Shown in pieces: positions 1 through 6,589 of a DNA stretch of 8,165 bases. The position numbers and the translations under genes were made by a program. The stretch comes from JBFLVQ01 sp040758525 (lineage in GTDB: Bacteria; Acidobacteriota; Blastocatellia; Chloracidobacteriales; JADJPF01): NCBI GenBank assembly GCA_040758525.1, contig JBFLVQ010000441.1, forward strand, positions 1 through 8,165, written 5' to 3'. Below the pieces are notes generated by a model. It had not been told where the DNA came from. It did no database searches and saw nothing but the letters and a program-made list of their open reading frames with translations. Numbering within the stretch: position 1 is the stretch's first letter; every line of letters starts with the position of its first letter.

Positions 1-71
1 CGCTTCGCATCAAAGATCGGATCCCAGCTTAGAGCCATTCTGATATGGCAGCGGTTGGTCGTGAAGATCAA
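1..71 (-). CDS. Possible 5' end of a further minus-strand gene, cut by the window edge
   Basis: On the minus strand one frame is open without a stop from position 140 to the left edge, 46 codons, offset from the frame of the zinc-ribbon gene that ends at 124. The peptide near the edge, ...SLIFTTNRCHIRMALSWDP..., reads like real protein. Two starts are possible: TTG at 69-71, preceded by the Shine-Dalgarno-like GAAGGGG at a spacing of five, and ATG at 36-38, with no obvious ribosome site. The motif IRMALSWDP faintly recalls the strand that opens TerD-type domains, but this is too short to assign. A 46-codon open stretch also occurs by chance about one time in ten. The alternative is a frameshifted continuation of the neighbouring gene. 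Confidence 0.3.
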   Translation of the reverse strand, partial: MIFTTNRCHIRMALSWDPIFDAK

Positions 72-75
72 GGAA

Positions 76-120
76 TCCCCTTCTTCAAAAAATGCGCCTT
101 TTGCATTTTTAAGAAGGGGA
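76..120. repeat. Long near-perfect hairpin just after the zinc-ribbon gene
   Basis: TCCCCTTCTT (76-85) pairs perfectly with AAGAAGGGGA (111-120), and AAAAATGC (88-95) with GCATTTTT (103-110). Only two bases (86-87) bulge on one side and the loop is seven bases. It starts four bases after the minus-strand stop at 124, so it is placed like a transcription terminator or 3' stabilising stem. However, no T run follows it on the minus strand. It also overlaps the open frame described for 1-140. Confidence 0.6.
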
Positions 121-123
121 GGT

Positions 124-540
124 TCAACTGATTGATATAGCTACCTTAACTAGTGGCCTGTGCGGATCATTTGAAGCAATCTCTAACTGGGCACGAGTAG
201 GGCTACGCCTTTGTGTACGCGCAGATACCAGTACCACCTTAACTGCCTGCTCCATACCCGGCTCAAGCACACCATAGTCTGGTTGTATTGAGAAGAGTGT
301 GCGCACTACAGGTTCTGGTGAGACTACTTCTGCTGCCCAATATAAGCGAAACAGGCCCTGATTATAGATCGCCAATGAGGCCACACTATCGTTTTCTCTT
401 AATGTAAAATCTAGTCGCTCGGCAGAGATGTTAGCTGTCACTAAGGCTGTTCCACAACAGGAACAGAAGAGATCCTTGCTGGCACATAGCCATTGCTGGC
501 ATTGCCTGCACAGACCTGGCATTTCTCGCTCTGCGCTCAC
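124..540 (-). CDS. Small zinc-ribbon protein with an Ig-like (ASH/MSP-like) domain
   Basis: The 138-residue protein has two parts. Residues 11-29 hold a zinc-ribbon pattern, CxxC (C11, C14) and CxxCG (C26, C29), with extra cysteines at 19 and 28. Residues about 36-138 look like one immunoglobulin-like beta sandwich of the ASPM/SPD-2/Hydin (ASH) or MSP type. Its features are LDFTLRE, LAIYNQG, a mid-domain tryptophan, FSIQPDYGVLEPG and the ending LEIASNDPHRPLVKVAIS. Such domains usually bind other proteins. There is no signal peptide or membrane segment, so it is probably cytoplasmic. The GTG start at 538-540 is chosen because GAGGTG lies at a good distance upstream; an in-frame ATG at 520-522 has a weaker site. 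The gene follows the Rsm22-like gene by 83 bases on the same strand. Its biological role is unknown. Confidence 0.75.
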   Translation of the reverse strand: MSAEREMPGLCRQCQQWLCASKDLFCSCCGTALVTANISAERLDFTLRENDSVASLAIYNQGLFRLYWAAEVVSPEPVVRTLFSIQPDYGVLEPGMEQAVKVVLVSARTQRRSPTRAQLEIASNDPHRPLVKVAISIS

Positions 541-595
541 CTTACACCTCGTGTAAAGCTATCCAATTGTATACTTAAAGCGTTTAAATAATAGC

Positions 596-601
596 ATTAT
601 A
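596..601 (-). promoter_or_regulatory. Candidate -10 box for the zinc-ribbon gene
   Basis: The minus strand reads TATAAT here, an exact sigma70 -10 consensus, 55 bases upstream of the GTG start in the only gap between the two genes. No convincing -35 box sits 16-18 bases further upstream, so the zinc-ribbon gene may instead be transcribed mainly with the methyltransferase gene. Confidence 0.3.
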
Positions 602-623
602 CGGAGTTTGATGGCGATAATGA

Positions 624-1841
624 CTAGGCGGGCGGGGTCTCAAAATAGGGACCATAAAGTTCTACCAAAGTTTCTTGCTCTATTCTAACTTCCTGTGCCC
701 GCTGCATAGCCTCTCCTAGAGTGGCCAACTGACCACGTTCAACTTTAGCGAATTGGGCGTTTGCTGGTGATTGTGCACGCTTAAGTCGCACCATAGGCAG
801 GTATGCCCCACCTCCACAAGCATAGATCAATGTCTTCCCCTTTTCACTATGTGGGTCGCTTACCAATCGCCAGCAGCTTGTCTTTGATGAAGAGGCAATA
901 GTGTCGATAAGGCTGCGGCCATCACGTCGCAAGATCAGATATGAGAATTTTAGCGACTCTTTACGATTGCCTATTAGCTTATCAAGCTGAGTAATAATGC
1001 TGGGACGTTGCCAATCGACGCTGCTATGACACCAATCACGCACAGAAACACTCAGCATAGGACAGTTGTTGGCGGTTGGACAGGGGCTGTAAATAGTAAA
1101 ACCGTACTGATTGATAAGCAGATCATGCAATTGCATTAGTGCCTGAGTAGTATCTTTAAGCGCTGGCTCAATAATAATTATGCTGCCATCACTAGCTAAT
1201 CTTGGACCGATCTCTTCCGCCAGCCAACGAGCACGCAGTGCGATTGCGGCCGTATTATTGCGAAATAGTTCATTAAGAAAGTTTGCCGCAATAATTAGGT
1301 CGTATTCTCCATCTACTGTCGCTGGTAAACCAGATTCGAGTTGTACTGGATAAGTTTCTAGACAGTGACTGATTGGATAAATAGTTTCTAGATATTGGGA
1401 GACTAACCAGCGGTAATCTTCTAGTGATTGCGAAGTTAAATCAACACCAACAATGCGTAGTTGTGAATAAGTAAGACCGCGAGCAGTATTAAGATAATCT
1501 AGCAGTCCCAATGTTGCTGCACCTTGTCCTGCTCCTAAATCTAATAGACGTAGTTCTTGGCCTAGCGGCAAACCCCCTGGATGTATGCTCAGTTCATTAA
1601 GTAGGAAGCGAATTTTAGGGAGATTGCTAGGTAAGTAGTAGAGCAGATAGGCACGTCGCAAATCAGCGTCTTTCAAATAGCCGCGAGCAAACTTGGCACG
1701 ATCGGTAAAACTTAGTGAAAGTGTTGCTAGGCTACGTGCCACAGGGGCAAGCAATCGCTCTGGTAGGTGTCCTGTCTGATACTGGGCTGCCAACGCTGGT
1801 CCAAAAGCACGTGTTAGCAGCAATTGTTCAATAGTCTGCAT
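624..1841 (-). CDS. Rsm22/METTL17-family ribosome-associated methyltransferase-like protein
   Basis: The 405-residue protein has a class I SAM-binding core. Motif I is LLDLGAGQGAATLG (99-112), the acidic strand-2 end is VGVDLTSQSL (131-140), then comes DLIIAANFLNELF (181-193) and the strand IIIIEPALKD (221-230). The N-terminal block AYLLYYLPSNLPKIRFLLNEL (64-84) is typical of the Rsm22 family, which acts on or helps assemble the small ribosomal subunit. C254 and C260 in PCPTANNCP, C271 in DWCH and possibly C323 resemble the cysteine set reported to bind a 4Fe-4S cluster in mitochondrial METTL17. The match in spacing is exact only for the first pair. Catalytic activity is unproven for much of this family. 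The ATG at 1839-1841 is preferred although only a weak AAGA ribosome site precedes it. The recA terminator lies just upstream, so it probably has its own promoter. Confidence 0.82.
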   Translation of the reverse strand: MQTIEQLLLTRAFGPALAAQYQTGHLPERLLAPVARSLATLSLSFTDRAKFARGYLKDADLRRAYLLYYLPSNLPKIRFLLNELSIHPGGLPLGQELRLLDLGAGQGAATLGLLDYLNTARGLTYSQLRIVGVDLTSQSLEDYRWLVSQYLETIYPISHCLETYPVQLESGLPATVDGEYDLIIAANFLNELFRNNTAAIALRARWLAEEIGPRLASDGSIIIIEPALKDTTQALMQLHDLLINQYGFTIYSPCPTANNCPMLSVSVRDWCHSSVDWQRPSIITQLDKLIGNRKESLKFSYLILRRDGRSLIDTIASSSKTSCWRLVSDPHSEKGKTLIYACGGGAYLPMVRLKRAQSPANAQFAKVERGQLATLGEAMQRAQEVRIEQETLVELYGPYFETPPA

Positions 1842-1890
1842 AATGTCTTAGGATATTTTATTCCCCCTTACGGTAAATTAAATCATTAAG

Positions 1891-1935
1891 AAGAGAAAAA
1901 GCACAGAGAACACTCCATCATTCTCTGTGCTTTTC
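1891..1935 (-). terminator. Intrinsic terminator of recA
   Basis: On the minus strand GCACAGAGAA (1921-1930) is followed by a ten-base loop and the wholly complementary TTCTCTGTGC (1901-1910), then TTTTTCTCTT. The A run before the stem can pair with part of the T run and lengthen the stem. It lies 45-90 bases after the recA stop and separates recA from the Rsm22-like gene. Wait-free T richness on the other strand (TTTTCTGTCC) is weaker, and no plus-strand gene ends here. Confidence 0.88.
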
Positions 1936-1979
1936 TGTCCCTTAGAGAGACAAACTACTATTGAACGTGCAAAAAGTTA

Positions 1980-3071
1980 TTAGCTCACCCCGGCTGGGCG
2001 GGGAATTGCTCGCTCACGCTTAGCCTCTTTCTCCTTAGCTGGTTCAGGCTCAGGTGGGTTAAGACTCTCAGGAATCGACATACTGAGCGTCTTACGCACT
2101 TCCACTTCAATCCGCTTGCATAATTCACGATTCTCAGTAAGGAGATTCTTGGCATTGTCACGTCCTTGGCCAAGTCGCTCTCCTTTATAGGAGAACCAAG
2201 CGCCACTCTTATCAACAATCTTATGCTCAACGGCAAGATCGAGCAGATCCCCTTCACGGGAGATTCCATAGCCATAAAGAATATCAAATTCGGCCTCTTT
2301 AAAGGGAGGAGCAACCTTATTCTTAGCTACCTTGACACGTGTGCGGCTGCCAATAATATTCTCGCCATCTTTGATCGGACCAATACGACGTATATCGATA
2401 CGCACAGAGGCATAGAACTTAAGCGCCCGACCACCAGTTGTTGTCTCTGGTGAACCAAACATTACTCCAATCTTTTCACGTATCTGGTTAATAAAGATCA
2501 AACAGGTATTGGAACGTGCTACTACCGCCGTCAATTTACGCATTGCTTGCGACATTAGACGGGCTTGCAGACCAGGCTGCGAATCGCCCATATCACCTTC
2601 CAGTTCTGCGCGTGGCACAAGCGCAGCGACAGAATCGACTACCAGTATATCAAATGCGCCAGAACGAATTAACTGCTCGCTAATCTCAAGTGCTTGTTCA
2701 CCACTATCTGGCTGCGAGATGAATAGATCATCAACACATACACCAAGTTTCTGAGCATATTCTGCATCTAGGGCATGTTCAGCATCTATATAGGCGGCAT
2801 TGCCACCATTACGCTGTGCTTCAGCTACCACATGCAGAGCCAGTGTAGTCTTGCCAGAACTCTCTGGCCCATAGATCTCGACAATACGTCCGCGTGGCAC
2901 TCCACCCACGCCGATCGCTGCATCCACGCTTAAGCTGGTAGTGGAGATTGCCTGCACATCGGCTACCTTCTTGTCGCCTAGACGCATAATAGCGCCTTTG
3001 CCAAACTGCTTCTCGATCTGGGAAAGGGCCATCTCTATCGCTTTGTTGCGTTCTGATTTAGTATCGGCCAT
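1980..3071 (-). CDS. recA: RecA recombinase
   Basis: This is a complete 363-residue RecA, the ATP-dependent strand-exchange protein of homologous recombination and the co-protease that triggers LexA cleavage in SOS responses. Visible features are the Walker A motif GPESSGKT (68-75), the catalytic glutamate in DAEHA (E98), Walker B DILVVDSVAAL (141-151), loop L1 around EGDMGDS (158-164), and loop L2 from NQIREKIGVMFGSPE (195-209) through TTTGG. The LexA/C-terminal domain runs to about 335 and the tail is short, charged and proline-rich. There is no intein or frame break. AGGAG lies eight bases upstream of the ATG at 3069-3071. It has its own promoter and terminator, so it is probably monocistronic, although the kinase gene lies upstream on the same strand. 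Confidence 0.98.
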   Translation of the reverse strand: MADTKSERNKAIEMALSQIEKQFGKGAIMRLGDKKVADVQAISTTSLSVDAAIGVGGVPRGRIVEIYGPESSGKTTLALHVVAEAQRNGGNAAYIDAEHALDAEYAQKLGVCVDDLFISQPDSGEQALEISEQLIRSGAFDILVVDSVAALVPRAELEGDMGDSQPGLQARLMSQAMRKLTAVVARSNTCLIFINQIREKIGVMFGSPETTTGGRALKFYASVRIDIRRIGPIKDGENIIGSRTRVKVAKNKVAPPFKEAEFDILYGYGISREGDLLDLAVEHKIVDKSGAWFSYKGERLGQGRDNAKNLLTENRELCKRIEVEVRKTLSMSIPESLNPPEPEPAKEKEAKRERAIPRPAGVS

Positions 3072-3143
3072 AGCTTCTGCTCCTTACTTCGAAAACGGAG
3101 ATTATCCGTCTAATCTGAATTATGCCAAAATTGTATTAGGCGA

Positions 3144-3172
3144 AATATAGGCAAAACCTGCTTCAATGTCAA
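3144..3172 (-). promoter_or_regulatory. Strong sigma70-type promoter of recA
   Basis: The minus strand reads TTGACA (3167-3172), 17 bases, then TATATT (3144-3149). This is a perfect -35, ideal spacing and a near-consensus -10. Transcription would start near 3137, giving a leader of about 65 bases before the ATG. No canonical LexA operator of either the enterobacterial CTGT-N8-ACAG or the Gram-positive GAAC-N4-GTTC type was seen over it. Confidence 0.85.
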
Positions 3173-3192
3173 GTATTAAATGTCAAGTATTA
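3165..3192. repeat. Perfect 14-base tandem duplication over the recA -35 box
   Basis: AATGTCAAGTATTA occurs twice head to tail (3165-3178 and 3179-3192). Read on the minus strand each copy carries TTGACA, so the -35 element is duplicated 14 bases upstream. Only the copy nearer recA has a -10 box at 17 bases. It could be a slippage duplication or a paired binding site for a regulator. Confidence 0.85.
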
Positions 3193-3247
3193 CCTGCGTT
3201 CAACAAGATAGATACCTAATCTGTTAATAAGTCGGCAGCCAATGTCG

Positions 3248-5908
3248 CTACTTCACTTGCGAAAATTTCTTTTTCTCTGCCTCTATTTTACGGTTGTATT
3301 CTTCTTTGAGCAGTTTCTTGACATCTTCTAATTGCTTCTTCAACTCCTCTGTATGATTCTTTAATTCTTCTTTAGTATATTCCTGTCCTCGAACTCTAAT
3401 CATCGTGGGAGAGAACTCTTCTCCTTTATTGCTTTTCAAAAGCATTTCGAAATTGGTCAAAGCTTCCTCACATTCCTCAATCTGGGACAACAGTTGATCG
3501 CGACGCGCTACCGTGTCCGGCTCGCCTTCATAAGTATCGACACTGGCGGCAGCAAGTTTTGCGATCTGTTCTTGGCGGTAACGTATGATCTCGTTAACAC
3601 TATCGCCAACGATCTCAATATCGCCATCTGGCACTTTGGCAAGCTGCTGAATAGGTAGTTCAAATCCGCCCTTTTCGTACCTAGCTTGATAATGCAAGGG
3701 AATACGGAGCAGCGTACGCTGGTAATCAATACGAATCGCAATATGTCCTTTAGGGGGATCAACACTAATATGGATATCTTTTTCCGATACGATCAGATTG
3801 CGCTGTCTAATTGCTACACGCACACGATCACGTAGCGCAAGTATGGTAGGTTTATTCTCAAGAATCACACGTAAGTTATCCTCTAACAGATAACGTTGTC
3901 CAAATTGCATACCCAAGCTGACGGCTAGATAGAGGATAAAAACACCGATCCCAAGCTTGAGCATACGTTGTAGGAAAATATGGCTAGAATGCTCCTCTTC
4001 TTTCTTTTTGGCCTCATACTGCATGGCACTAAGCGGTACAAAGGTGTTTGGATTGATCTCTTCAAAGACACGTCGGAATTGAGGTATATTGCCGAGTTCA
4101 TACCAATGACCACCACCTTTGCGTGCCTTATAAGTGGTGCGTAGTCGCCCACTGCGTATCCAGGCTTCTACATCTTCGGCCATCATATTGTCATGGATCA
4201 GCCCATTAATGTCGATCATCCAAAGACTAGATTCCATCACACTAGTCTTGATGGAATGATCTGATTCGCTGACAACCTTAGTAGTCTCACGTGCTTTCTC
4301 TACGATCTGATCAGTCTGAGCGCTAGTTTCAATCGGTTGAGGGGCTTGCGAAACCTCATTGATAGGGTCTGTAGGAGGTTTCTGATTAATCTCTGTTTGA
4401 TGGATCTTGGCCTTTTCTGTGAGGTACGAGAGCATCTCATAACCATCGGTGACAAGCAATGGATCGGCTGGTACTTGGCCAAACATCTGATGTGTTTTCA
4501 CTGCCGATGATTCGGACAGCGAGAGATCCTCATCCTCAAAAGAGAGTGAGCTAGACATCTTTTGAGTTGCCGCCATTAGCGCGGTCTTGCGTACTACTTG
4601 ATTCTCGTCCGACTGATAGTTCTCCATCGCTTCGGTAGCACGCGGTGTTGGCGTAGTAGTAGGTAATGGAGTCTCCACAATTGGCTCGATCTTAACATCG
4701 GCGCCAATGGCACGCAGTTTCTCTGCTATTCGGGTTGCTTCCTCTTGAGATTTGGTCTTTTTGACACTAGCGCGACGATTCTTAAGTAGTTCCTCAGCAC
4801 GTTCTAGTGAGAGGCCAAAACTACGCTGTAGACCTTCTAGTAGACGCTGTCGACCATCTTCAGAGTTCTCTAGCAGACCTTGGAAAATTACCCGCCACTG
4901 GGTAGGCTCGCTAGTTGGTAGCGATGCTGAGGGTAATGCATTAGGAGTAGTTGAGATCTCTAAAGCTGCCTCAAGCTGATTGGCTAGATCGGTGGCACTC
5001 TGCTGGCGGCGAGAGGGCAATTTTTCCAAAGCACGCATCACTACTCGCTCAAGCGGAGCGGGCACATCCGGCAAGACTTCGCTAATCGGTCGAGGATCTT
5101 TGGTTACCTGCTGCACAATAATGGCTGGTGCGGTGGGCGCATTAAAAGGCACGTCACCAGAAACCATCTCATAGAGCATTACCCCCAGCGCATATATATC
5201 AGCACGATGATCTACAATATTGCCGCTACACTGTTCTGGAGACATATAGTGTGGTGTACCTAGTACATTGCCTGTTTCAGTAATACGGCCCTGCTGTTGT
5301 ACATCTTTAAGCTTTGCAATACCAAAGTCGAGTACACGGGCAATCTCCTTACCATCCACCACCTCGATCATCACGTTATCAGGCTTGAGATCACGATGAA
5401 TAATACCAGCGCGGTGTGCCGCTGCGATCGCTGCACAGATCTGGCGACCCAGTTCAACAGTACGGGCAGGGGGGAGTCGTCGCTCACGATCAAGTATGTT
5501 ACGTAGTGTTACTCCTTCAATATATTCCATCACCAAATAGGTGATGCCTTCAGTTGTCTGCCCAAAGTCACTCACCGGCACAGCATTGGGATGCTTGAAG
5601 CGTGCTGAGGCTTCGGCTTCGCGACGAAACCGTTCAAAAGAGCTAGGATCCTCCTCAACAATATCATGGGATAAGATCTTGATGGCTACTTGCTTGTTAA
5701 AATTGGTGTGGCGAGCCGAGTAGACTGCACCCATGCCACCGCGTCCAATTCGCCGCTCAAGTTTGTATTTACCATCTATCGTCATTCCGATTAGCAGATC
5801 AGTACTGTAATCGCGTTCAGATACTATCGCTAACTTTGTGTCATCATCGGGACAGCGTAATTGACTCTTATCGTAGAACTCTTTTTTGCACTTTGGACAG
5901 CGTTTCAT
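3248..5908 (-). CDS. Membrane-anchored Ser/Thr protein kinase with zinc finger, L7/L12-like and GYF_2-like regions
   Basis: Numbered from the ATG at 5906-5908 (886 residues). Residues 4-22 form a short zinc-finger-like head (C4, C7, C19, then CPDD in place of a fourth cysteine). A complete Hanks-type kinase domain follows (about 48-317): glycine loop GRGGMG (55-60), VAIK lysine K77, HRDLKPDN (171-178), DFG (194-196), activation segment and SPE (223-225). All catalytic residues are present, so it should be active. Residues about 338-407 resemble the ribosomal protein L7/L12 C-terminal fold (GLSLERAEELLKN, then EEATRIAEKLRAIGADVKI). A low-complexity linker follows. Residues about 562-617 look like a GYF_2-type domain (W563, DVEAWIRSGRL, HWYELG). 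One membrane helix (about 648-669) leads to a C-terminal part outside the cytoplasm that ends in a Lys/Glu-rich coiled coil (about 800-880). A TTG start three codons upstream (5915-5917) is possible, with a weak ribosome site. Substrates are unknown. Confidence 0.93.
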   Translation of the reverse strand: MKRCPKCKKEFYDKSQLRCPDDDTKLAIVSERDYSTDLLIGMTIDGKYKLERRIGRGGMGAVYSARHTNFNKQVAIKILSHDIVEEDPSSFERFRREAEASARFKHPNAVPVSDFGQTTEGITYLVMEYIEGVTLRNILDRERRLPPARTVELGRQICAAIAAAHRAGIIHRDLKPDNVMIEVVDGKEIARVLDFGIAKLKDVQQQGRITETGNVLGTPHYMSPEQCSGNIVDHRADIYALGVMLYEMVSGDVPFNAPTAPAIIVQQVTKDPRPISEVLPDVPAPLERVVMRALEKLPSRRQQSATDLANQLEAALEISTTPNALPSASLPTSEPTQWRVIFQGLLENSEDGRQRLLEGLQRSFGLSLERAEELLKNRRASVKKTKSQEEATRIAEKLRAIGADVKIEPIVETPLPTTTPTPRATEAMENYQSDENQVVRKTALMAATQKMSSSLSFEDEDLSLSESSAVKTHQMFGQVPADPLLVTDGYEMLSYLTEKAKIHQTEINQKPPTDPINEVSQAPQPIETSAQTDQIVEKARETTKVVSESDHSIKTSVMESSLWMIDINGLIHDNMMAEDVEAWIRSGRLRTTYKARKGGGHWYELGNIPQFRRVFEEINPNTFVPLSAMQYEAKKKEEEHSSHIFLQRMLKLGIGVFILYLAVSLGMQFGQRYLLEDNLRVILENKPTILALRDRVRVAIRQRNLIVSEKDIHISVDPPKGHIAIRIDYQRTLLRIPLHYQARYEKGGFELPIQQLAKVPDGDIEIVGDSVNEIIRYRQEQIAKLAAASVDTYEGEPDTVARRDQLLSQIEECEEALTNFEMLLKSNKGEEFSPTMIRVRGQEYTKEELKNHTEELKKQLEDVKKLLKEEYNRKIEAEKKKFSQVK

Positions 5909-6577
5909 AACAGACAATCCGGTGTCTTCTCGGTTGGGTAGCTCAATCCCATTTTAAGCGGAATCACGCGCAGTGTCTGCAATTATTTTAATTGTTGTTC
6001 CGGTATAAAGGTAACCTAAGGGAAAAAATTTTTCGAAATATTTTTTCTTGCGCAACTTTTCTCTCCCGATTCCGATAATTAGTGTGAAAATCTTCAAAAC
6101 AAAATGTTCTTTGATAGTAAAATAAAGTCGCAGTAGTTCGTTCTTCATTAATCGGGAGAATGACAGAGATTTAGCAGCAAAGGCGAAACAGATAGGCAAA
6201 GTTTTGAGCAATTAGATTAGCGTATAAAAGTATCTGATATATAACGGGTGCAAGGTTCTGATTTCCTGATGCCAGCCAGCCCGATGGCTGATCTGGTTAC
6301 CCTATTTAAGATATAAGTGCTACCATTGATTGTATAAATGTTCCCTATTTTCCATTGATTTTGACTGCTTTCGATCTTGCTCGCCTCTATTAACGTTTCT
6401 GCCTACTCACTTTAATTGCGCAAATCTCCCTAGCAATTCTCCCTAACCGGCAATAAAGCTAACCTAGGTGTATTCTCACCTGTAGTAATCTTTATTGGCC
6501 AATCGACTCATCAGCATTGCCGCCAACCATCGCGGTACTACCTAAACTTGTGGAGATAAACTTCCCATTGCGGAATT
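5909..6577. other. Divergent AT-rich intergenic region between the kinase and low-complexity genes
   Basis: About 670 bases separate the two divergent starts and should hold both promoters. No convincing gene is present: the longest frame (minus, 5954-6211) starts at a TTG without a ribosome site and encodes an unlikely lysine- and phenylalanine-rich peptide. On the plus strand TTGACT (6361-6366) is followed at 19 bases by TCTATT, a poor promoter candidate. The nonamer CCATTGATT occurs at 6323-6331 and 6352-6360. The stretch 6451-6497 forms an inverted repeat listed separately. The 5980-6060 part is very rich in A and T runs and probably carries the leftward promoter, but I cannot assign boxes with confidence. 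Confidence 0.6.
6451..6497. repeat. Two-tier inverted repeat upstream of the low-complexity gene
   Basis: CAATAAAG (6451-6458) is the exact reverse complement of CTTTATTG (6490-6497). Inside, AGGTG (6466-6470) pairs with CACCT (6477-6481) around a six-base loop. It sits about 95 bases upstream of the ATG at 6590, so it could be an operator or part of the mRNA leader. No T run follows that would make it a terminator. Confidence 0.5.
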
Positions 6578-6584
6578 AAAGGAG
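6578..6584 (+). promoter_or_regulatory. Strong Shine-Dalgarno site of the low-complexity gene
   Basis: AAAGGAG lies five bases before the ATG at 6590-6592. It fixes the start and argues that this compositionally odd open frame really is translated. Confidence 0.85.
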
Positions 6585-6589
6585 AGAAT

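Noticed and set aside
2166..2754. Plus-strand open frames antisense to recA
   Set aside because: They lie wholly within the well-supported recA gene and have no protein-like features of their own.
3072..3247. LexA operator or kinase-gene terminator in the gap before recA
   Set aside because: No CTGT-N8-ACAG, no GAAC-N4-GTTC and no GC-rich stem with a T run was found. GATTA/TAATC at 3102-3117 is too short to call.
4752..5723. Plus-strand open frames opposite the kinase domain
   Set aside because: They are Arg/Ser/Cys-rich shadows of a conserved kinase domain on the other strand.
5909..5917. TTG start giving the kinase three extra residues
   Set aside because: ATG at 5906-5908 gives MKRCPKC, the usual beginning of such kinases. 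Neither start has a strong ribosome site, so TTG is kept only as an alternative.
5954..6211. 85-codon minus-strand open frame in the intergenic region
   Set aside because: It starts at TTG with no ribosome site, lies in AT-rich DNA and gives an implausible Lys/Phe/Ile-rich peptide.
6361..6391. TTGACT...TCTATT promoter for the low-complexity gene
   Set aside because: Spacing of 19 bases and a poor -10 make it no better than chance in AT-rich DNA.
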